Positions 1 through 12,010 of a stretch of DNA of 64,000 nt are shown here, in pieces. Numbering within the stretch: position 1 is the stretch's first letter; every line of letters begins with the position of its first letter. The position numbers and the translations under genes are program-made. The notes under the pieces are model-generated. The model had not been told where the DNA came from. It made no database searches and worked only from the letters and a program-made list of their open reading frames with translations. This DNA is from Saxidomus purpurata (lineage: Eukaryota; Mollusca; Bivalvia; Venerida; Veneridae), in assembly GCA_022818135.1 (NCBI GenBank), contig JAFMSR010000003.1, forward strand, positions 34,561,449 to 34,625,448, in the 5' to 3' direction.

Positions 1-690
1 TCAGAAAACGGGATCAATTCCGGAGTTAAAGTGTGGAGGTAGTCGAATACCAGAATTTTATAACGGACAGGATCATATCCGAACGGAAGAGAACCTGTAT
101 CGTTGCAGCCCTAATTACTCTTAGTTTTACCCAAATCGATAAACGTCAGACAGGAACAAAACAGTTCAGATACTAAATGTAGTTGATATTGGTCTTGATT
201 TGATATACAGTACCACATATTTCTAGCAGAACCTTACTGGTTACGGTCCTAGTTTCGACCACTTTTGGCACATATTTTACTGAATCTTTATGAAATTTCA
301 CCTCAACCAACTTCGGTTCCTCATTTTTGTTTGCTTCTAAAACTTCCAAGGGAGGTAATTTTTATAATCGAAAGTACCCTAATTTCGGAAAGAGTTATCT
401 GCTTGCGTTTTTCTTCTCTTCACCCCTAGTTTTTTAGTCTGGACTAAAAAGCTAAAAAAGCAAGTATTCTGTAATTTGCCGACTCAATTCCGAGTTCAAC
501 TGCTACTAAAATCTAAATACTGTGATGTTAATGTTGATGAAAGAACGAAAAATATAAACGGTACCTTTCGAGCTTACAATAAGAAGCAAAAAATTGGACT
601 GCCTTCCCAATACTTCCCTGGTTGAAATAAATTCCTATGCTGAATTGTAGGCAAAAACTGAACAGTGAACAAGATCGAAGAAGAGTTGTC
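1..690. other. No gene recognised
   Basis: AT-rich sequence without a credible coding exon, tRNA or repeat that I can name. Confidence 0.5.
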
Positions 691-699
691 ATTCGTTTC

Positions 700-1115
700 A
701 TAGGGAAAAGCGCGTTTTACGTTTCAGGCGCCATCTATGCTGAGAAAAATAGGGAAAGGCGCGTTTCACGGTTCAGACGCAATCTACACTGAGGAAAACG
801 GAAAAAGATTTCTTTTTCCACTTACACAGTCTTTGACATTTAAGAAACAAAGCACATTCGACCTGACAATCTTCGATTGCCTTTGTAATTATATACAATA
901 TTCTATTAGCTTATTTTTTTCCTCCATCATTGTAATCTTGCACCGTGGTGTAAATGGTAAAGGCGTCTGCACCTGCACATTTGTGCAAATACACTTTAAC
1001 GAATGAGTTCGAATCCCACCAAACCCATTTTTTAAAACTTTTTTCTGCTGTTTTACTTATCATTTTCAGCTTTTAAATCATTTTGAAATGTTTAACGGCA
1101 AATAATCATAAAATA
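700..1115 (+). repeat. ~400-bp dispersed repeat with internal tRNA-like module
   Basis: Contains a tRNA-like stretch near 942-1018 with a possible A box (GTGGTGTAAATGGTAAAGG) and a B box (GAGTTCGAATCCC), but with about 240 bp of family sequence in front of it. The whole unit, including flanks such as ACACAGTCTTTGACATT and GGCAAATAATCATAAAA, recurs in inverted orientation at 23080-23440. The frame at 737-1006 lies inside it and is chance. Confidence 0.7.
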
Positions 1116-1631
1116 TTCATTCATGTCAAACTTATAAGGATAATGGTACTGAAAAATTAAGACATACCACGAACGGTCTATAGAGTATTCCTGGACATAC
1201 TGGTATAAATATTATTCGATAACAGTAAAGTTTCGATACAACATGTGGTGACGTGTCAGGTTTTGGATTCAACCAGTATTGGTTTCCTTGAGTTCTTTTG
1301 GGGCCATGCCTCAACATCAACCATTACCAATTTCCAAAATATTTTCATGTCAGTATTGTTTGTGGGCCCGCTGTGATGCTTTGAATCACAGTTTTTCTTG
1401 TTTAGATCTATTATTATACTGAGTATAGATACCAATTACTTGAGCGTTCACTTTTGGATTGTTACATTGATAGGAGCTTAAATCCTACTAAAGTCTGTCC
1501 CACCTAATTTTGAGGCCTCGATTGCTGAGCCATTTTACACAAATATTTGCAAGCACATTTTTCAAAGTAGAACAAGACATGTTTTTTTGTTTTTTTCATT
1601 TTATTTGATGTTGATGTCATCAATCGTAGTT

Positions 1632-1771
1632 TTCATATTTTCCCAAAGAGTGTCATGCAAACGCCATAGCAACACTGTTTCAATATGGCGGCGCCCGCGT
1701 CTTCATTTTTTCCCAAAGAGTGTCATGCAAACGCCATAACGTCACTGTTTCAATATGGCGGCGCCCGCGTC
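1632..1771. repeat. 70-bp tandem duplication with YY1-like motif
   Basis: Two adjacent copies (shared block TCCCAAAGAGTGTCATGCAA at 1641 and 1711), each ending in CAATATGGCGGCGCCCGCGT. ATGGCGGC resembles the core of a YY1 site. A related stretch with AAGATGGCGGCGTCC lies near 23767, downstream of a shared block (AAAGTCTGTYCCACCTAATTTTG at 1492 and 23571). Confidence 0.7.
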
Positions 1772-1799
1772 AGGAACTTACCCGAAATTAACAATGCGC

Positions 1800-2500
1800 T
1801 AATTACACTGGCAGACAGAATCCTCAACATGCGTTCGCGATCTTTTTATTTTGAATTTTAACTAAAATTTAAAGTACTGAATACATTGCGTGTTTTATTA
1901 GCTTTCAATTAGGGGCCTTATCACTATCTCGGAAGAGCCTCGTTACCGCCAAAACAGTTACCCTCGAGCCAGATATTCCCATCTGCACGTGCAACCAGCG
2001 AAAGATTCATATAATATAATCTACTGTTACCAAAGTGATTCATGTTTAATTGTTAAGGAGAGAGTTCTTAAATAAGCTTAGACCTTTTTACTCGATCCTT
2101 GCTGTTATTTAACAGAAATATTGTATATGCATTTATCGAATAAATACTGTTAACATATAACATATTGCCACCCAGTTATGGGATTTCCAGTTAACATTTA
2201 TGCTTTGTTGTTTACTAGTATATGTTTTTCCTATTTGAAACATTTGATATTTATGGCATTTTAATAAATGCCCTGTTTTCATTCAAATATTTGTTTGTCT
2301 TTTTCCTTCATCCCATGCGAGTTCAACTTCGCCTGTGACCTGCACTGCCCTTGGACAATACATAAATAACATATATTGTAAAACTGCGTTTAGTTTGCAA
2401 ACACGGTCTCTCCTATAACTTAAAGTGCGAAATGTAATCATCTACAGAGATAGTGACCCATGCCTTTTACTAGTAACGATTCTTTGAATTTGATATAATA
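1800..2500. other. No gene recognised
   Basis: AT-rich spacer; no exon, tRNA or named repeat could be supported. Confidence 0.45.
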
Positions 2501-2509
2501 ATTAGGGAC

Positions 2510-2940
2510 AATTGATATAATTTGATACACTGTTATGCTTTCTTACCAATGCTTTCAAGCTTTTCTTTTCGGCGCAGGCGTATTAAGCTCACTTTTGACC
2601 GGAAGTTGGTAACTTTTCAACCACCAATTGAATTACAAGTAGAATGTATAACATTTTTATTGAGAAATTTGCTATGTAAGCGGTGTGGAGAGGCTCCTTT
2701 TAATTGGATAATACCGAATGAAAACGTCCATAAAATGCTATTGCCTTTTTCAGTCGTTCTTGAATGGTTTTATAAATTTTTGAGTACTCATAAATAGAAT
2801 CTAGTTCATAACTATTGACAAAATATGTTGTTACTGCCAAACTTATGTTAATTATAAATGCACAGTAATTATACTTTTTCGACCAGTGAATAACGGTCGA
2901 TATTACGAGTATCATATTTGATTAGAAAAACAAAGATTTA
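2510..2940. repeat. Diverged copy of the Kazal gene upstream region
   Basis: Shares blocks in order with 11600-12010: TCTTTTCGG, a TATTAAG stretch, TTTTGACCGG, AAGTTGGTAAC, ACTGGATAATAC-like and TTTTCAGT. The pair flanks the Kazal gene on both sides, which suggests an old tandem duplication of a larger unit. No signal-peptide exon could be found below 2500, so a second gene copy is not supported within the window. Confidence 0.6.
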
Positions 2941-2994
2941 AGTTTGTTTGCCTGATGCAAATGTCACGGTACGGATTTAACCTCAACAAGGGAT

Positions 2995-3045
2995 GCCGGT
3001 TAGCTCAGTTGTGAGAGCAATTGCTCTTGCAACCCTTTAGAAAGT
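2995..3045 (+). repeat. 5' fragment of a tRNA-derived SINE
   Basis: GCCGGTTAGCTCAGTTGTGAGAGC resembles the acceptor and D arm of a tRNA (A box), then the similarity stops. There is no B box. Probably a truncated SINE head. Confidence 0.4.
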
Positions 3046-4482
3046 TCTTGTATAAGTTGTGTACACAATCACAAAAAAAGTTTGCCTTCGAACGGAAGTA
3101 TCATTTTTCAGTCACTGAACAACAAACAATATATTTACTCGATTGCTTCAGGTGTATTGTGAATGATTGCATATATTGCCTATTACTTACCTGATTGTGC
3201 CAGTTTTTTATGTTTGATGAACTCGCTTCGTCTTGATGTCAGGTTGTCTCATCTGTTTTATTTTTTAATAAACAGGAAAGTGGAGAGTCGGTAGCCATTG
3301 CTTTTGTTGAAGTAAAATATAAAGTTTCTTTTTAATCAAGGTAGCTCCACACCTAACGTTTGAAATTGTCGACCTTCTCAGAAAACTGTCACATTGGTAT
3401 CATGCAATAAACGGTATATCAGCTTTAACGTGGTTAAAGGGAAGACATGCACGGGGCGTTTATGTCACGACCTCATTTAGCGGCCTCTACTCATTTCCCA
3501 CGGGTGTAGCAGTCGGTTGAACTGCGGGGTCTTATCTTTTGAGTTAGCTGTATAGTTCCGTATCACACTCGAGACTCCAACCATGCAGCCAACAATATTT
3601 TCGTGTTGTTTGTCTTTTTAATTAGAGAAAAGGGGTGTATATCTCAAGAACAAAACATGACACAATAATTTCTAAGACGTTTATTGAAGAGAAAATATAC
3701 AGCAATATACATTTTATTCAATTATTTTTAGTCATTTGAAGCCTTGTTTAACGACGATTATCAACGAAAAAACAACATATATTCTTTTTGATGTTGGAGA
3801 AATAAGTTTGAGTGATTCCTTCTACGTTGACTATGATGCCAGGTACAATACCTTTGAAAGTGATCAGCACCATTTAGGATAACTAAAAGCATTTATTACC
3901 GATTTATACTTTTGAAAGTATCACAATGTTCCAAAGTTAAACTCAAAATGTATTAATCTTTTAAGCAGTTTCATTCATCTTGCTAAAAGCAAAGGTCAGC
4001 CAAAATTCCTTGCTTACTATCCTGGTCAAAAATTGTAATTCCGGTGATTTAGGTTGGTATAAAATAACTCGATGTATCTTATTTTTTACATGTTTTCAAA
4101 GCATGTTGGTGTTGTAAGCATCCGAGTCTTGACAATCATTCAGTTCGACAATTTTTAAGGGTACTATAAAAATTCAAAGATACTGTTTTACTTCACAAGT
4201 AATTCATGGGTTAGTCGTATAAGAAATTATATGTTCTTTTGCTTGATGAAATCCCATCCGTTGTTTAATGGTGAAGTACTTCACTGTGTCAAATGGTTAA
4301 TAATGTTCTTATTTTCAAGATTCACATTTGGTGGAGAACATTTTTCTCTTATTTTTACAATTGTCACACATTTTTACACGGACATTTTGATAGTAAAAAC
4401 AGGCGTGAGAAATGTATAAGAAGAATAGACAGAAGACCTTAAACACCATCAACAATCTGAACTTCCATTGCCTCCATTCACC

Positions 4483-4522
4483 TTAATCCGAGCAATTTCC
4501 CGTGTGGGCTACGCCATATCCA
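4483..4522 (-). CDS. Kazal gene exon 5: C-terminal end
   Basis: A 40-bp terminal coding exon after TTTCAG. It encodes (A)GYGVAHTGNCSD and a TAA stop at 4485-4483. The Cys is the sixth of the third Kazal domain, so the join from exon 4 (phase 2 to one base) is well supported. I could not fix the poly(A) site. Confidence 0.8.
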
Positions 4523-7500
4523 CTGAAAGTATAAAAAAACATTATATACATTTTAGTTACATTTCACAACGAAGACCGGTCTAACTCAACATAACGCTTA
4601 TTAGCTTTTGTCATCTGACAAGGAATACAATGTAATTTGAATATGGTGAGCTTTTCTTTTTAGGGAAAAGGCCGAATGATGTTCCGAATGAAACTTGGAA
4701 AGAAAGGTGTTGATTGGCATTGTTCTTGTAGTTCTGGTTATCCATGTGGAAAGACCTGATAAGCCATTCTAAATGTTTTCATATTTTAATTACAAATGTG
4801 TTCTACGACAGAGGACCGACAGTTTACAATTTGCTAAACTTCGGCATGAGTCCATACCTCTTTAATGTTTTGCCCATGTTTTACTGAAGTTAGAAAGCAG
4901 ACAACTTCAGTAGTAGCCCCTCTCAAACCTGTCGAAGCTGATCCCTAAATTCTTAAAATTAGCCATGGCCACATTTGAAAGTTTGAACCTGACCGCTACC
5001 ATTCCACATCCCCACCTCCGCAAAACTGCTATCACAAAGTAACGTGAGTGTCTCACTTACAGTGTTGCACATAAGATATTAGATAAGGAGGTAGACTTTC
5101 ACAGAATATTCAATTTCATTATTATGGACAAAAGTTAGAAATTGTTAACAAGTTCAAATATTTAGGTGTTGTTTTTACAAGTGGATGTGCATATAATGAA
5201 ATGGACAAAATGTTGTCCGGGCAAGAATGAAAAGAAATTTTCCAGCTAGAAAAAAACTTATATAAATTCACACCATTATCCACAAAGAATACTTTAGAAC
5301 TTGTTGATAAACTTATCAGCCCAATCCTGATTTACGCTTCTGAAGTTTGGGCCTTTAACGAAGGCAGAAACATAGAGAGAATACATTTACAATTTTGCAA
5401 AAGATTATTAGGTGTTAACGTATGTACTCATAACAATTTTGTACATGGTGAAACAGGTAGATTTTCATATCTATCTATACGCTATTATAACAATATAAAG
5501 TATTGGCTAAACGTGTGTACAAATAAGGATATCAAGTACATAAACGTTTCTTATAGTATGTTAAAACATGATATTGATATACACCCGGAATATGTAAACT
5601 GGGTTTCGAAATTAAAATAATTACTTTCACGTACAGGTTTCTTCGAGGTATGGAATAATCAAGGTGTAGAAAATAGGAATGTATTTTTAAGCATTTTTAA
5701 ACAAAGATTGCGTGATAATTTTTGCAGAATTGGCACACTGACTTGGAAGAGTAGTCTAGAGCAATATTTTATAGATCTACAGCTACGTTTGAATTTCATT
5801 CATATTTAGGTATAGTGAATGTTATCAAATACCGTAAAGCTTTATCACGGTTACGAATGTCAAGTCATAGACTTGAAGTAGAAGCAGGAAGATGGAAAAA
5901 ACAGAAAGTGTACCATTTAATGATAGGAAATGTAAAATCTGTAAGAAACTAGAAGACGAATATCACTTCGTAATTGAATGTCCATTGTATACAGATATTA
6001 GAAAGAGTTATATAAAACCATATTTTTTGAACCGTCCAAACTATTTGAAGTTTATTGACTTAATGTCATCAGGTAATAAAAATGTACTAAGTAAATTAGC
6101 CGTACTTGCATATTAAGAATATATAGAATTTGTGTTTCTGTTGTTGTTACTTTTTGTTGTTGTTTTTTTACTATTCTCTCCCACACCAAATATTTCCATC
6201 CCATAATACATACTATACGGCATAGTTCTATAACTTCATAATATATTTTCAGTAATAATGTTGCAGCCATTTGATTTTACAATGGCACATATTATGTATT
6301 TGCAAGAAGTGTATTTATATGTTTTATTGACAATAGTATGGTACTTTCGCAAAATATTGCAATGAGTAATTGTGTACCAACTCTGTGTTATTTTTCCTGT
6401 AAATGTGTCATGCCATATTGCAACATAGTATTATTGTGAAAACTATGTATTGCTGCTATGCTCATGGGCCATGAATGGCTTATTTCGTAATAAAGTACTA
6501 CAAATTATTTTCTACATTTATTAGCTATGTGTTTCACAAACTGTAAGGGTGCTTTTGGACTTAGTTTACTTTATTCGATAAAAATAGATCGAAAAATCGT
6601 AAAATTGGCATTTGTGTCACCCTCTTTCAATACAAAACTAATATAAGAATCTGATAACCAGTTCGTTTTCCTGTGCAATCAAAAACATCCTTTTGACGAC
6701 ACAAAAAAAAGCATATCGTGAAAGAGGACATTATTTTTTAACAAGACATATGCTAGATAAGGAAAGATTATATATTCTTCCATCAAATACGTTAGACGCT
6801 GTTAGAAACAAATCATATCACAATGGCAAATAATTCAGTCACAATTTTTAGGTTGGTACACTCCAGTTATAAAAAAAATTTGACGTGACAGGGGAATCAT
6901 ACAAGTAAAAGTTCCAATATTTACTTACGCACACCCTGCGTCACATGGACTTGGATAGGTCTTCCCGTCTGTACCACAAACTGGTGCGTTTATTGGTGGA
7001 CAAATGCATGGGCAAGCTTCATTGCTGGCTACCTCGACATTACTGAAAGTACAGAAAACATTAAACTTGTGAAGTTACATCTTACAACACTCAACACGTA
7101 ACGTTTATTGCGGGCCGCCTCAGTAGCCCGCTATATTAAATTTTTAAGTGAAGTAGTGAATAGTTCTTGCACACGATTAGAAAGTAGTGAACAATCTTTA
7201 TACCTGTTTCGGTCAAATGGAAATGTTAGTGAAGAAGTCGATAGTTCTTTGCATACTTATTATGGAATAAATGAATATCGCCTACGAAAGAAAGATAAAG
7301 AATGGGTTAACATCACTGTTCAATTTGTAGCTGATAATACAATTAGTAGTAATCAGTAGCTTACAATATATTCACTCGAATGCTGAATGTTGCGTGAATG
7401 TTTGCATACTTTGCCTACACATGCATTTATTTACCGTTTCACCAGTTTTTGATGTTTACTTACGTTGCATCGTATTGATGTCGGGCATCAACATTTGACT

Positions 7501-10500
7501 TGTCTCATCTGTTTCATTTTCTTTTTTTAACAAGAAATTTGAGTGTTGGTATCATCAGTAATTATTATAGTCATTGCTTTTTGAAAATATAGAACATTCT
7601 TTAAGATAAAAGTTAAATACGTCGAACATTTTTGCTCATGTTACAAAGTAGGGAGCTGTCTCTCGAATAGAGAAAAAAGGACAAATGAATTGGACTTACA
7701 AAAATTGGTTACAGAAACGGCCGAATGATATTCCGAATGAAACTCGGAAAGAAGGGTGTTGATTGGATTGCCATTATTCTTGTAGTTCTGGTTATCGTTC
7801 ATTTAGTTACGATGTGGAAAGACCGGATATGCCATACTATACATTTTCATATTTTAATTACAAATGTGTTCTACGACAGAGGACGGACAGTTTACAATTT
7901 GCTAAACTTCGGCATGAGTCCATACCTCTTTAACGTTTTGCCCATGTTTTACTGAAGTTGGAAAGCAGACAACTTTAGAAGAAGCCCCTCTCAACCCTGT
8001 CGCAGATTATCGCTAAATTCTTAAAATTATCCACAGTCACATCAGGTTTGAACCTGACCGCTACCATCCCCCATACCCACCTCCGCAAAACTACTATCAC
8101 AAAGTAACGTGAGTGTCTCACTTACAGTGTCAGTGTATGTAAGATATTTTCTTAATTTATTATTTTTGTGTTTTACATACCGTTGTTTCAGGAAAGGATG
8201 CTTTCGGACTTTTTAATTTACAAACTGTAAGGGTGCTTTTGGACTTAGTTTACTTTATTCGATAAAGATAGATCGAAAAATCGTAAAATTGGCATTTGTG
8301 TCACCCTCTTTAAATACAAAACTAATATAAGAATCTGATAACCAGTTCGTTTTCCTGTGCAATCAGAAACATCCTTTTGACGACACGTTATCAAAAAAAG
8401 CATATCGTTGAAAGAGGACATTATTTTTTCACAAGACATATGCTAGATAAGGAAAGATTATATATTCTTCCATCAAATATGTATGACGCTGTTAGAAACA
8501 AATCATATCACAATGGCAAAGGATTCAGTCACAATTTTTAGGTTGGTACACTACAGTTATAAAAAATATTTGACGTGACTGGGGAATCATACAAGTAAAA
8601 GTTCCAATATTTACTTACGCACACTCTGCGTCACATGGACTTGGATATGTCTTCCCGTCTGTACCACAAACTGGTGCGTTTATAAGTGGACAAAGGCATG
8701 GGCAAGTTTCATTTTTGGCTACCTCGACATTACTGAAAGTACAGAAAACATAAAACTTGTGAAGTTACATCTTACAACACGTAACGTTTATTGCGGGCCG
8801 CCTCAGTAGCCCGCTATATTAAATTTTAAGTGAAGTAGTGAATAGTTCATTGCACTCGGTTAGAACGTAGTTAACAGTTTTAACACCAGTTTCGGTCAAA
8901 CGGGAATGTTAGTGAAGTAGTGGACAGTTCTTTGCACACGTATTATAAAATGAATGAATATCGCCTACGAAAGAAAGATAAAGAATGGGTTAACATCACT
9001 GTTCGATTTGTAGCTGATAATACAATTAGTAGTAATCAGTAGCTTACAATATATTCACTCGATTGCTGAATGTTGTGTGAATGTTTGCATACATTGTTTA
9101 TACATGCACTTACTAAGTAACCGCTTCACTAGTCTTTTTATTTTTACTGAATTTGATTCGTATTGATGTCAGGCATCAACATTTGACTTGTCTCATCTGT
9201 AACATTTTCTTTTTTAACAAGAAATTTGAGTGTTGGTATCAATAATTACAGCCTTTGCTTTTTGAAAATATGGAACATTTTTTAAGATAATAGTTGTAAT
9301 CGTGGAACATATTTGCTCATGTTACAAAGAAAAAGACGGTAGCTGTCTCTCAAAAGGAGAAAAAAAGACAAATGAATTGGGCTTCGACTATTCAAAATTG
9401 AGTAACGGAAACGGCCGAATTATGTTCCGAATGAAACTTGTTAAAAAGGGTATAGGCTTGTAGTTCTGGTTATCATCAATTTCGTATATATACAAGTAAT
9501 TGTTCCGAAATTTACTTACGCACACCCTGCGTCACATGCGCTTGAATACGTCTTCCCGTCTATACCACAAACTGGGTCGTATATTTGTTGGCAAATGCAC
9601 GGCGTCGTATTCTCTGACTGGACTGTGAATGATGACAAAATGTTGGAACTGTTAGTCATTTGATAAGACAATTTTTAAGACAATATTTTTGCATCTATAT
9701 AGGCTAAAAAGCCCATGGTGACATACACAATACATGCAGCAATCAGTGGTCCACATCAAAATACAACTAGTGACACAATTTAACTAAAAATAAGATTTAT
9801 TTTGACCTTGGGTACTAGTATTGATAAACAAGATTTTTCATATGTTTGATAGTACTTACTCATTTTGATAGTACATAGAGCAAACTATTTTTTTTTTATT
9901 GACAGGTGTTTTACGAATGCATTGAAAAATAGAGACACCGCTTAACTGCAACAATTAAGTGTACAAGTATTTAAATCTCATTTAAATCTATAAGTATACC
10001 CACATAACATATATGTGTATACTTACATACACAAATACATACAATAACACATATAATGGAAATAGTATAACCAACAGTTAAGCTTAACGAAAGAGGACAA
10101 AATCTAAGGTTAACTAGATGAATATTCATTTCATGAAGTTACTACAAGAAAAATATAAATTATTTGAAAATTTTAACTGTTTTTTTTTTCTTACCCTTAC
10201 CAAAAGCGAAAACGTAAGTGTAAAACCTAATGCAAGTATAAACAATATACACTTAGTTAGAAAATTGTCAAAAGTATAAGTATAAGAAGTTTAAGTGGAA
10301 GTATTGAGGTATGAAAATGTATATCACATTACGAAACTGTCGCTCGAATTCCCGAGATCTATATATATTACAATGTATATAAATATTCCTAAACTTCGTA
10401 CTATAGTTTGATTTTCTTGAACTTAAAAGTTCCACAAATTTGAACATATTTGGTCTGACCCAGTATTTCTTTGGTATATATTGTTTTCTTAAATCTTTGT

Positions 10501-11161
10501 ATATTTGACATTCTAATAGAAAATGGTATTCATCCTCTAGTATTTGACACACATTACACTTTCTTTCATCTCTAGATATACTAACTGGTTTAATGATACG
10601 CTTCCGAACGAAGCCCTAACCACAATCTTCGGATTTTATTGGATCGATCGTTTTATTAATTAGCTAACAATTACATAGATTAATTTCATTAATTTTGATT
10701 TCGATTGACTTGGTAATTCCAAATGATAGCAGCTGACGTTTAACACCATACATCTATGGTGAATGACGGTACAATCTTATCAATGTAGTCACTTTTTATT
10801 TTCATCCTAACATAAACAAATATAAGCAAAAAATTCAATTTTTGCGAACAATGCCATTTTTATTATTTCTTTTGGCTCATTGTTTAGTCTAACAATTCAG
10901 AAAAATGCACTAAAATTCAAATTTCGTATTTTTATTTTTTAAACGCGGTAAGTTGTATTCCCTGAATTCTGAAATGTTTATGTAACACCAAAAGCAAGTG
11001 TTTATAAAGATATTTATTATGATACAGATATACTTCTATTGTTAAAGTCCGACATACAGTTACCATTTAAATCACAGATAAAAATATGAAATTAACGACT
11101 TACCTGCGATTATCGAAACACAGACAACTGCAAGGGCCAGAAGGAAAACCTTTGTATTCAT
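4483..11161 (-). CDS. Secreted three-domain Kazal-type serine protease inhibitor (5 coding exons)
   Basis: Joining minus-strand exons 11161-11104, 9622-9520, 8732-8619, 7042-6929 and 4522-4483 gives 429 bp, 142 residues and a stop. All junctions are GT-AG and all phases match. Residues 1-19 or so are a hydrophobic signal peptide (MNTKVFLLALAVVCVSIIA). Three Kazal domains follow, each with C-x-C, PVCG-x-DGKTY, a CDAxC core and a sixth Cys (ANVEVAxNExC in domains 1 and 2, GYGVAHTGNC in domain 3). Kazal domains are canonical inhibitors of serine proteases such as subtilisin-, trypsin- or elastase-like enzymes; in molluscs such proteins are secreted and often linked to defence, which is inference here. 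The P1 region just after the second Cys differs between domains (QQIYD, PLINA, PPINA), so specificities may differ. The three internal exons are products of tandem exon duplication. Exon joins are predicted by eye, without transcript support. Confidence 0.88.
5090..6515 (+). mobile_element. LINE 3' fragment (reverse transcriptase C-terminus), broken
   Basis: Conceptual translation across frames gives LISPILIYASEVWAF, then IHLQFCKRLLGVN and, at 5892-6116, a Cys/His motif CKICKKLEDEYHFVIECPLY. This order (end of the RT and connection region, then a C-terminal zinc-knuckle-like CxxC...H...C) is usual for the C-terminus of invertebrate non-LTR retrotransposons. Stops and frameshifts are present and no YADD box is seen, so it is a 5'-truncated dead copy. 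It interrupts a copy of the Kazal intron repeat, which resumes near 6520, so it inserted after that duplication. Confidence 0.7.
6929..7042 (-). CDS. Kazal gene exon 4: third Kazal domain
   Basis: A 114-bp exon with the same symmetrical phase 2-2 boundaries as exon 3. It encodes ANVEVASNEAC, then CICPPINAPVCGTDGKTY and CDAGC. Exons 3 and 4 lie about 1.69 kb apart inside a duplicated exon-plus-intron unit. Confidence 0.85.
8619..8732 (-). CDS. Kazal gene exon 3: second Kazal domain
   Basis: A 114-bp exon, phase 2 in and phase 2 out, so it can be repeated or skipped without a frame change. It supplies the sixth Cys of the previous domain (ANVEVAKNETC) and then CLCPLINAPVCGTDGKTY of the next. 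It is about 93% identical by eye to the exon at 6929-7042. Confidence 0.85.
9520..9622 (-). CDS. Kazal gene exon 2: first Kazal domain
   Basis: The 103-bp exon starts after TTCACAG (phase 1 in) and ends at TGTGC|GTAAGT (phase 2 out). It encodes CICQQIYDPVCGIDGKTY and the following CDAGCA. It is the most diverged of the three internal copies and the only one whose acceptor phase fits the signal exon. Confidence 0.85.
10268..10620 (-). mobile_element. LINE C-terminal remnant
   Basis: The minus frame reads RKCNVCQILEDEYHFLLEC and then IYKDLRKQYIPKKYWVRPN. This is the same Cys/His C-terminal motif as in the fragment near 5.9 kb, from a related but not identical element. It lies in the first intron of the Kazal gene, in the same sense as the gene. 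Only about 350 bp are recognisable. Confidence 0.6.
11104..11161 (-). CDS. Kazal gene exon 1: start codon and signal peptide
   Basis: The ATG is at 11161-11159 and the exon ends at a CAG|GTAAGT donor, phase 1. It encodes 19 residues rich in V, L, A and I, a typical secretory signal. A TATA box lies about 90 bp upstream, which supports this start. Confidence 0.85.
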
Positions 11162-11251
11162 CTTTACAGCAGCTTCTCGTGGTTTCTTTCCTTTGTGTAG
11201 ATTCGGTATAAGCTAGTAGCAGAGTATGATCTAGTCATTCAAAATGTAGCA

Positions 11252-11259
11252 TATTTATA
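11252..11259 (-). promoter_or_regulatory. TATA box of the Kazal gene
   Basis: TATAAATA on the minus strand, 91 bp upstream of the ATG. This spacing would give a 5' UTR of roughly 60 bases. The sequence matches a canonical TATA box, but no initiator was confirmed. Confidence 0.65.
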
Positions 11260-11599
11260 CTTTTTGGCGCACACTTTTTTCGATTCGAGTACACTTCACG
11301 ACTTCAAACAAAAAGTCCGTACCAACCACATGCATGTTTAACAGATTTTCAAGAGCTGTTATGCAAATCTTTAGTTTCGAAATATCAAGGAGACCATTAA
11401 TTGATATGTAGACTATATAATGTTTTTATAACATTGATTTGTTTTAAAGATACTTTTCAATACTCACATTCTATATCGAAGAGTAAGGGGAAATGAAAAC
11501 AGTAGATAATTTGAATGTTCTACATTTTACCAATTTGTTTACAAATACATTACAGCTGAAGTGCTCATTTAATGTAATAATCGCATCTTAACATCGGGA

Positions 11600-12010
11600 C
11601 CAGGATCAAGAAGCCTGCTTTTCGGTCTAGCCGTATTAAGTTAGCTTTTGACCGGTAAGTTGGTAACCTTACCGCCAATGAAATGACTAAAAGAATGTAT
11701 ATAACATTTTGGGATTGGAAAAGTTACATTGTAAGGCACTTTCTAATTAAATGATACAGGTAATGGAAAATTTGCTCTGTAATTCCCATTTAACTGGATA
11801 ATACAGCTTTAGAAAGGTCAACTAAATACCCTTGCGTTTTCAGTTTTTCATGAATGGTCGTATACTTTTTGTACTGAGATACAGTATGTATATATGTAGT
11901 TCACATATTTCAACATAATGTGTTCAGTTGTTACACTCAAACCAATGTTAGTATTGAGTGTACAGTGTAGAGACCGGTGGATATGGTCGATAGTTGATTA
12001 GAACAAGGAC
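11600..12010. repeat. Upstream flank of the Kazal gene (pair of 2510-2940)
   Basis: The matching copy of the duplicated segment, about 440 bp upstream of the Kazal ATG. It may carry distal promoter sequence; I see no recognisable motif beyond the shared blocks. Confidence 0.55.

Larger units (their letters stand above)
6535..9480. repeat. Tandem ~1.68-kb duplication of Kazal exon and intron
   Basis: The block from about 6535 to 8220 recurs from about 8220 to 9480. Landmarks such as CTGTAAGGGTGCTTTTGGAC (6541 and 8227), the exon itself, CAGTAGCTTACAATATATTC and GGCCGAATGAT/TATGTTCC are offset by 1.68-1.69 kb. Further partial copies lie at 4660-5090 (the GGCCGAATGATGTTCCG block) and, more diverged, at 3115-3300. 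The short open frames at 7108-7359 and 7725-7955 fall inside this intron repeat and are not genes. Confidence 0.85.

Noticed and set aside
2522..2797. 91-codon plus-strand frame
   Set aside because: It lies in the duplicated flank of the Kazal gene; the second copy at 11.6-12.0 kb does not keep the frame, so it is not a coding sequence.
7108..7359. 83-codon frame
   Set aside because: Part of the duplicated Kazal intron; the copy near 8.8-9.05 kb is interrupted.
7725..7955. 76-codon frame with a hydrophobic stretch, looks like a small membrane protein
   Set aside because: It is intron sequence of the Kazal repeat. The copies at 4.68 and 9.42 kb have frameshifts and deletions in it, so there is no selection on the frame.
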